Shown: piece after piece, positions 60,657 to 64,000 of the stretch
How positions within the stretch are numbered: position 1 is the stretch's first letter
Layout: every line of letters begins with the position of its first letter
NCBI RefSeq assembly: GCF_900590755.1
Contig: NZ_UUOC01000052.1
Coordinates: 496,001-560,000, forward strand
DNA from: Pseudomonas viridiflava
GTDB lineage: Bacteria > Pseudomonadota > Gammaproteobacteria > Pseudomonadales > Pseudomonadaceae
DNA length: 64,000 nucleotides
Direction of reading: 5' to 3'
The notes under the pieces: generated by a model
Database searches by the model: none
What the model saw: the letters and a program-made list of their open reading frames with translations, nothing else
Told to the model about the DNA's origin: nothing
Position numbers and translations under genes: made by a program

Positions 60657-60872
60657 ATGACTATTAAAGCGATCAACGTCCGTAACCAATTCCGCGGCAC
60701 CATCAAAGAAATCGTCACCGGTGACGTACTGTCAGAAATCGACGTACAAACCGCTTCCGGCATCGTGACTTCGGTGATCACCACCCGCTCGGTGAAAGAG
60801 CTGGAACTGGTGGTCGGCAGCGAAGTAATCGCCTTCGTGAAATCCACCGAGGTTTCCATCGCCAAGCTGTAA
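60657..60872 (+). CDS. ssuF: Small TOBE-domain (molbindin-like) protein SsuF
   Basis: A 71-residue protein made of one TOBE/molybdopterin-binding domain (MTIKAINVRNQFRGTIKEIV to VSIAKL). P. putida SsuF is such a protein and is needed for use of some sulfonates and sulfate esters; its ligand is usually taken to be an oxyanion such as molybdate. Its presence supports the ssu identity of the cluster. A terminator follows 15 bases on. Confidence 0.9.
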   Translation: MTIKAINVRNQFRGTIKEIVTGDVLSEIDVQTASGIVTSVITTRSVKELELVVGSEVIAFVKSTEVSIAKL

Positions 60873-60887
60873 TCGATGGGCAAAAAA

Positions 60888-60922
60888 CAACCCCGGAAGG
60901 TGACGGCCTTTCGGGGTTTTTT
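60888..60922 (+). terminator. Terminator of the ssu genes
   Basis: The stem AACCCCGGAAGG/CCTTTCGGGGTT contains a mismatch in the middle and is followed by a T-run. Confidence 0.87.
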
Positions 60923-60941
60923 ATTGCGTTTCACGCGGCCT

Positions 60942-61011
60942 GTAGGAGCTGCCGAAGGCTGCGAATCGATTTGTCTGACACACCGCTTTCGCAGCCTTCG
61001 GCAGCTCCTAC
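60942..61011. repeat. REPIN, family A, copy 9, overlapping the end of tetR
   Basis: Facing family-A REPs. The right REP runs four bases into the neighbouring tetR gene, whose stop codon TAG (minus strand) is part of the conserved CTGTAGGAG sequence. Confidence 0.9.
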
Positions 61012-61655
61012 AGGGCTTGGTTCGCTATCGGTTTCTTTGGTAGAAATGCTGGCAGATAAAGCCCTACATATGCATCAAACACCCGCATTCCTTCCTCCGC
61101 CATGCGCGGCGTGATCTCGTCGTGTAGTTGCATCGAGCGGGCGTACACCCGGTCGCCCAGCTCCATGGCCAGGGCGAACACATCCACGTCATCAGGCATG
61201 GCGGGTAGCTGGAAGTGGCGGTCGAAGACTTCGTGCATGAGGTGGCCCAGTTCGATGTCGTGCTGGCGGTCGGCCTGGGTGATTTCGGTCAGGCCGTGCT
61301 GGGCGAGGATCAGTTGGCGGGCGGCGGGGTCGGCGTTGTAGATGGTCAGCATGCGTTGCTCGACGATCCGCGATAGATCGCGCCAGGTGTTCAGCGCGTC
61401 ATGCTCGATGGGCGCTTGCAGGCTGGAGCGGAAGGCGGCGTGGATGTCGGCGGTCAGGGCTTCGAGCAAGGCCGGGACGCTGGCGAAGAAGTGATACACC
61501 GATGAAGGCGGGATCTGCGCCCGTTCGGCCACGCTGTAGATCGACAGACTCGCCACGCCCTCACTGGCAAGCAGCTCCCGGGCGGCGTCGAGGATCGAAT
61601 CAATCCGGGCCTGGCTGCGTGCGCGGGGTTTGCGGGGTGTGGCGGGGCGGGTCAT
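61008..61655 (-). CDS. TetR-family transcriptional regulator
   Basis: A 215-residue regulator with a basic N-terminal tail (MTRPATPRKPRARSQARI). The helix-turn-helix, at about residues 28–60, has LASEGVASLSIYSVAERAQIPPSSVYHFFASV. The C-terminal ligand domain shows no family-specific motif that I recognise. The last codons NQAL and the stop TAG come from or adjoin a REP, so the C-terminus may have been changed by that REP. It is read away from spuB; its target is unknown, though nearby spuB is possible. Confidence 0.85.
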   Translation of the reverse strand: MTRPATPRKPRARSQARIDSILDAARELLASEGVASLSIYSVAERAQIPPSSVYHFFASVPALLEALTADIHAAFRSSLQAPIEHDALNTWRDLSRIVEQRMLTIYNADPAARQLILAQHGLTEITQADRQHDIELGHLMHEVFDRHFQLPAMPDDVDVFALAMELGDRVYARSMQLHDEITPRMAEEGMRVFDAYVGLYLPAFLPKKPIANQAL

Positions 61656-61734
61656 GGGGGGATTCTCAAAGGCGGGGCTGCGGGCATTGTACAGCGGTGT
61701 TCGAAGCGGTGCTTTCTCTGGAGTTCAGAGTCCT

Positions 61735-61820
61735 GTAGGAGTGAGCTTGCTCGCGATGGGTGCATCTGACGATAAATTATCGCCTGAGCTGACGCTATCG
61801 CGAGCAAGCTCACTCCTACA
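61735..61820. repeat. REPIN, family B, copy 6
   Basis: Facing family-B REPs with a spacer (GACGATAAATTATCGCCTGA) very like those at 12.2 and 16.3 kb. It lies between tetR and the spuB terminator. Confidence 0.93.
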
Positions 61821-61867
61821 GGGTGGCTGACTCACAATGTGTGCCGGATGGGGAAATTCGTCACACA

Positions 61868-61905
61868 AAAAAACGCCGCACAACCTCTCGGCTCTGCGGC
61901 GTTTT
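61868..61905 (-). terminator. Terminator of spuB
   Basis: On the minus strand, AACGCCGCA/TGCGGCGTT arms are followed by a T-run. It begins about 17 bases after the spuB stop. Confidence 0.87.
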
Positions 61906-61921
61906 CTATGCTGCAACCCGC

Positions 61922-63298
61922 TTAAACGGTATGCAGATACCAGTTGTACTCAAGGTCGGAGATGGAGTGTTCGAACTCTTCCAGCTCACTTTCCTTACAG
62001 GCGACGAAGATGTCGATGTATTTCGGATCGATGTACTTGGCCATCACTTCACTGTCGTCCAGCTCGCGCAGTGCATCGCGCAGGTTGTTCGGCAGGCTTT
62101 GTTCGTTCTGCTCGTAAGAGTTACCCGACACCGGAGCGCCCGGTTCGATCTTGTTGGTCAGACCATGGTGCACGCCTGCCAGGACCGAAGCCATCAACAG
62201 ATACGGGTTGGCATCGGCGCCCGCAACACGGTGCTCGATACGTACTGCATCGGCAGAACCGGTTGGCACGCGCACGGCTACGGTGCGGTTGTCCAGGCCC
62301 CAGCTTGGGGAGTTGGGTACGTAGAACTGAGCACCGAACCGACGGTACGAGTTGACGTTCGGGCAAAGGAACGCCATCTGCGCCGGTAGGGTCTCGAGCA
62401 CACCGCCGATGGCATGACGTAACGCGGCGTTCTGCTCGGGATCCTCGCTGGTGAAGATGTTTTTGCCATCGCGATCCAGGATCGAGATGTGTACATGCAA
62501 ACCATTGCCTGCCTGGCCTGGGTAAGGCTTGGCCATGAAGGTAGTGTCCATCTCATGGTCGTAGGCGATGTTCTTGATCAAGCGCTTGAGCAAAACGGCG
62601 TAATCGCACGCTTTGATCGGATCGGCAACGTGGTGCAGGTTGACTTCAAACTGAGCCGGGGCGCTTTCCTTGACGATGGCGTCAGCCGGAATGCCTTGCT
62701 CCTTGGCACCTTCCAGAATGTCCTGGAGGCAGTCGACGTATTCGTCGAGGTCGTCGATCAGGTAGACCTGTGTCGAGTGCGGGCGTTTGCCGGAAATCGG
62801 CGACCGTGGTGGTTGCGGACGGCCATTCACGTTCTCCTGATCGATCAGGTAGAACTCCAGCTCGAAAGCGGCGCAAATGGTCAGGCCCATTTCGTCGAAC
62901 TTGGCGACGACCTGGCGCAGGACTTCACGCGGGTCAGCGAAAAACGGATCGCCTTCCAGCTCGTGCATGGTCATCAACAGCTGCGCGGTAGGGCGCTTCT
63001 GCCAAGGCTCGTTGCACAGCGTATCGGGGATTGGATAACAGATTCGGTCAGCATCACCGATGTCCAGACCCAGGCCGGTGCTTTCCACCGTAGAGCCATT
63101 GATATCCAGGGCAAATAAAGAGGCAGGCAGGTTGATGCCCTTCTCGTAAACCTTATGGAGGCTGGTGCGTTCGATGCGCTTGCCGCGCACCACACCATTC
63201 ATATCTGCAATCAGAAGGTCAACGTACAGAACCTCAGGATGTTCCTTAAGGAACGCGTTCGCTTCGTTAAGCTGAACGGCACGCGGGGGTACCGACAT
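61922..63298 (-). CDS. spuB: Gamma-glutamylpolyamine synthetase (SpuB/PuuA-type)
   Basis: A 458-residue member of the glutamine synthetase superfamily that joins glutamate to putrescine or other polyamines in the gamma-glutamylation route. DMNGVVRGKRI near the N-terminus and FELEFYLID are family features; the metal-binding GNGLHVHISI, and SYRRFGAQFYVPNSPSWG and IEHRVAGADANPYL complete the GS fold. Its position divergent to a puuD/spuA-like gene points to SpuB rather than GlnA. Cytoplasmic. The upstream gap of 286 bases probably holds both promoters. Confidence 0.93.
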   Translation of the reverse strand: MSVPPRAVQLNEANAFLKEHPEVLYVDLLIADMNGVVRGKRIERTSLHKVYEKGINLPASLFALDINGSTVESTGLGLDIGDADRICYPIPDTLCNEPWQKRPTAQLLMTMHELEGDPFFADPREVLRQVVAKFDEMGLTICAAFELEFYLIDQENVNGRPQPPRSPISGKRPHSTQVYLIDDLDEYVDCLQDILEGAKEQGIPADAIVKESAPAQFEVNLHHVADPIKACDYAVLLKRLIKNIAYDHEMDTTFMAKPYPGQAGNGLHVHISILDRDGKNIFTSEDPEQNAALRHAIGGVLETLPAQMAFLCPNVNSYRRFGAQFYVPNSPSWGLDNRTVAVRVPTGSADAVRIEHRVAGADANPYLLMASVLAGVHHGLTNKIEPGAPVSGNSYEQNEQSLPNNLRDALRELDDSEVMAKYIDPKYIDIFVACKESELEEFEHSISDLEYNWYLHTV

Positions 63299-63584
63299 GA
63301 TGCAACACCTTTGTTGTTAAAAATATCAATCATCGAGCATTACGGGATTCAGTCAATCCGAAAGCCATGATGAAGTCAAGGGAGCCATCCATTGCCCTGT
63401 AAAGGCGCAAAACGGCCGTTTTTGCCGCAATAAAGGGCAAGTATTCAACCGTGGAAGGCTTCGAAAACCGGGGCCTGTGAGCGCTTTTTTAGCCCTGTGC
63501 TGTATTTTTTACGGCACAGTTGTAGAAAAAAATGAACAAGGCTAAGCTCGATTCAACCCAGAACATCAATAACACGGGGGTCCC

Positions 63585-64000
63585 ATGTCACGTCTGCCCT
63601 TGATCGGCGTTACTGCCTGCACCAAGCAGATCGGCCCTCATGCTTATCATGTCAGTGGCGACAAATATGTCCGGGCGGTAGCGGTGGCTGCCAAGGGCTT
63701 GCCGCTGATTCTGCCGTCCCTCGGACCCTTGCTCGACCCTTCCGACATTCTTGCCAACCTCGATGGGCTGCTGTTTACCGGCTCGCCTTCCAATGTCGAA
63801 CCCTACCACTATAGTGGCCCTGCCAGCGCGCCGGGCACTGCTCATGACCCCGAACGCGACCGCACCACCTTACCGCTAATTCGTGCTGCCGTGGCCGCTG
63901 GTGTTCCGGTGTTGGGCATTTGCCGCGGGTTTCAGGAAATGAATGTGGCGTTTGGTGGCAGCCTGCATCAACGTGTTCATGAAACCGGAACGTTCATGGA
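63585..64000 (+). CDS. spuA: Gamma-glutamyl-GABA hydrolase-like protein, partial
   Basis: The frame stays open to the end of the window, so only the first 138 residues are seen. It starts MSRLPLIGVTACTKQIGPHA. The nucleophile elbow VLGICRGFQEMNVAFGGSLHQ holds the catalytic Cys of class I glutamine-amidotransferase-like hydrolases (PuuD/SpuA). GLLFTGSPSNVEPYHY is a family motif. It would release GABA from gamma-glutamyl-GABA in polyamine breakdown, matching the divergent spuB. The C-terminal His–Glu part of the triad lies outside the window. Confidence 0.9.
   Translation, partial: MSRLPLIGVTACTKQIGPHAYHVSGDKYVRAVAVAAKGLPLILPSLGPLLDPSDILANLDGLLFTGSPSNVEPYHYSGPASAPGTAHDPERDRTTLPLIRAAVAAGVPVLGICRGFQEMNVAFGGSLHQRVHETGTFM

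Noticed and set aside
1..64000. CRISPR arrays, prophage structural genes or secretion-system clusters
   Set aside because: No regularly spaced direct repeats and no capsid, tail, T3SS or T6SS genes were seen. The repeats present are inverted REP elements.

Overview
The window is a piece of a Pseudomonas chromosome, most likely from the fluorescens/syringae side of the genus. The evidence is the gene content and order, the Pseudomonas-type REP elements with a REP-associated transposase, and the typical codon bias. From memory, the gene order falls into blocks that match separate parts of the P. aeruginosa PAO1 map: folA–ilvD–rlmI–pfpI–mutM–fdx–coaD–calB; then metK–tkt–epd–pgk–fda; then yggX–mutY–asmA–his–ctpA–gpmI–secB–trmL; then a sulfonate (ssu) locus; then spuB/spuA. 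I could not run a comparison to confirm this.

Layout. 1–4.0 kb: folA, a secreted phosphorylcholine-phosphatase-like HAD enzyme, ilvD. 4.2–4.9 kb: a RAYT transposase beside its REP copies. 5–15 kb: housekeeping genes (SH3-domain protein, rlmI, a PfpI-like protein, an HDOD protein, mutM, a gamma-glutamyltranspeptidase, ferredoxin, coaD, calB). 15.2–19.3 kb: a galactarate/talarate module (LacI-type regulator, MFS transporter, enolase-superfamily dehydratase) with two identical 16-bp palindromic operators. 19.3–20.9 kb: a TetR regulator and a mercaptopyruvate sulfurtransferase. 21–23.3 kb: an ArsR-methyltransferase fusion upstream of metK. 23.5–30 kb: a central-carbon run (tkt, epd, pgk, fda) with three small lipoprotein genes, one MliC-like. 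30–33.2 kb: a small accessory stretch with unknown proteins and a broken vapBC-type module next to tRNA-Phe. 33.4–37.6 kb: yggX, mutY, asmA and a GNAT gene. 37.8–39.5 kb: an OFA-family transporter. 39.8–42.8 kb: hisBHAF. 42.9–45.8 kb: an orphan 961-residue protein ending in a trypsin-like protease domain. 46–54.6 kb: a solute-binding protein, an envelope block (YibQ, CtpA, EnvC-like), gpmI, a rhodanese, grxC, secB, trmL. 55.5–60.9 kb: an OprD-type porin, lsfA and ssuACBF without ssuE or ssuD. 61–64 kb: a TetR regulator, spuB and the start of divergent spuA.

About twenty REP/REPIN loci of at least five sequence families are scattered between the genes. One lies in frame inside the start of ggt, and one supplies the stop codon of a tetR gene. 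The most unusual items are the 961-residue protease (which may also carry duplicated, degenerate OTU-like modules), the REPIN inside ggt, the sulfonate transporter cluster lacking its oxygenase, the ArsR-methyltransferase/metK unit with a palindromic operator, and the truncated toxin with an intact antitoxin.
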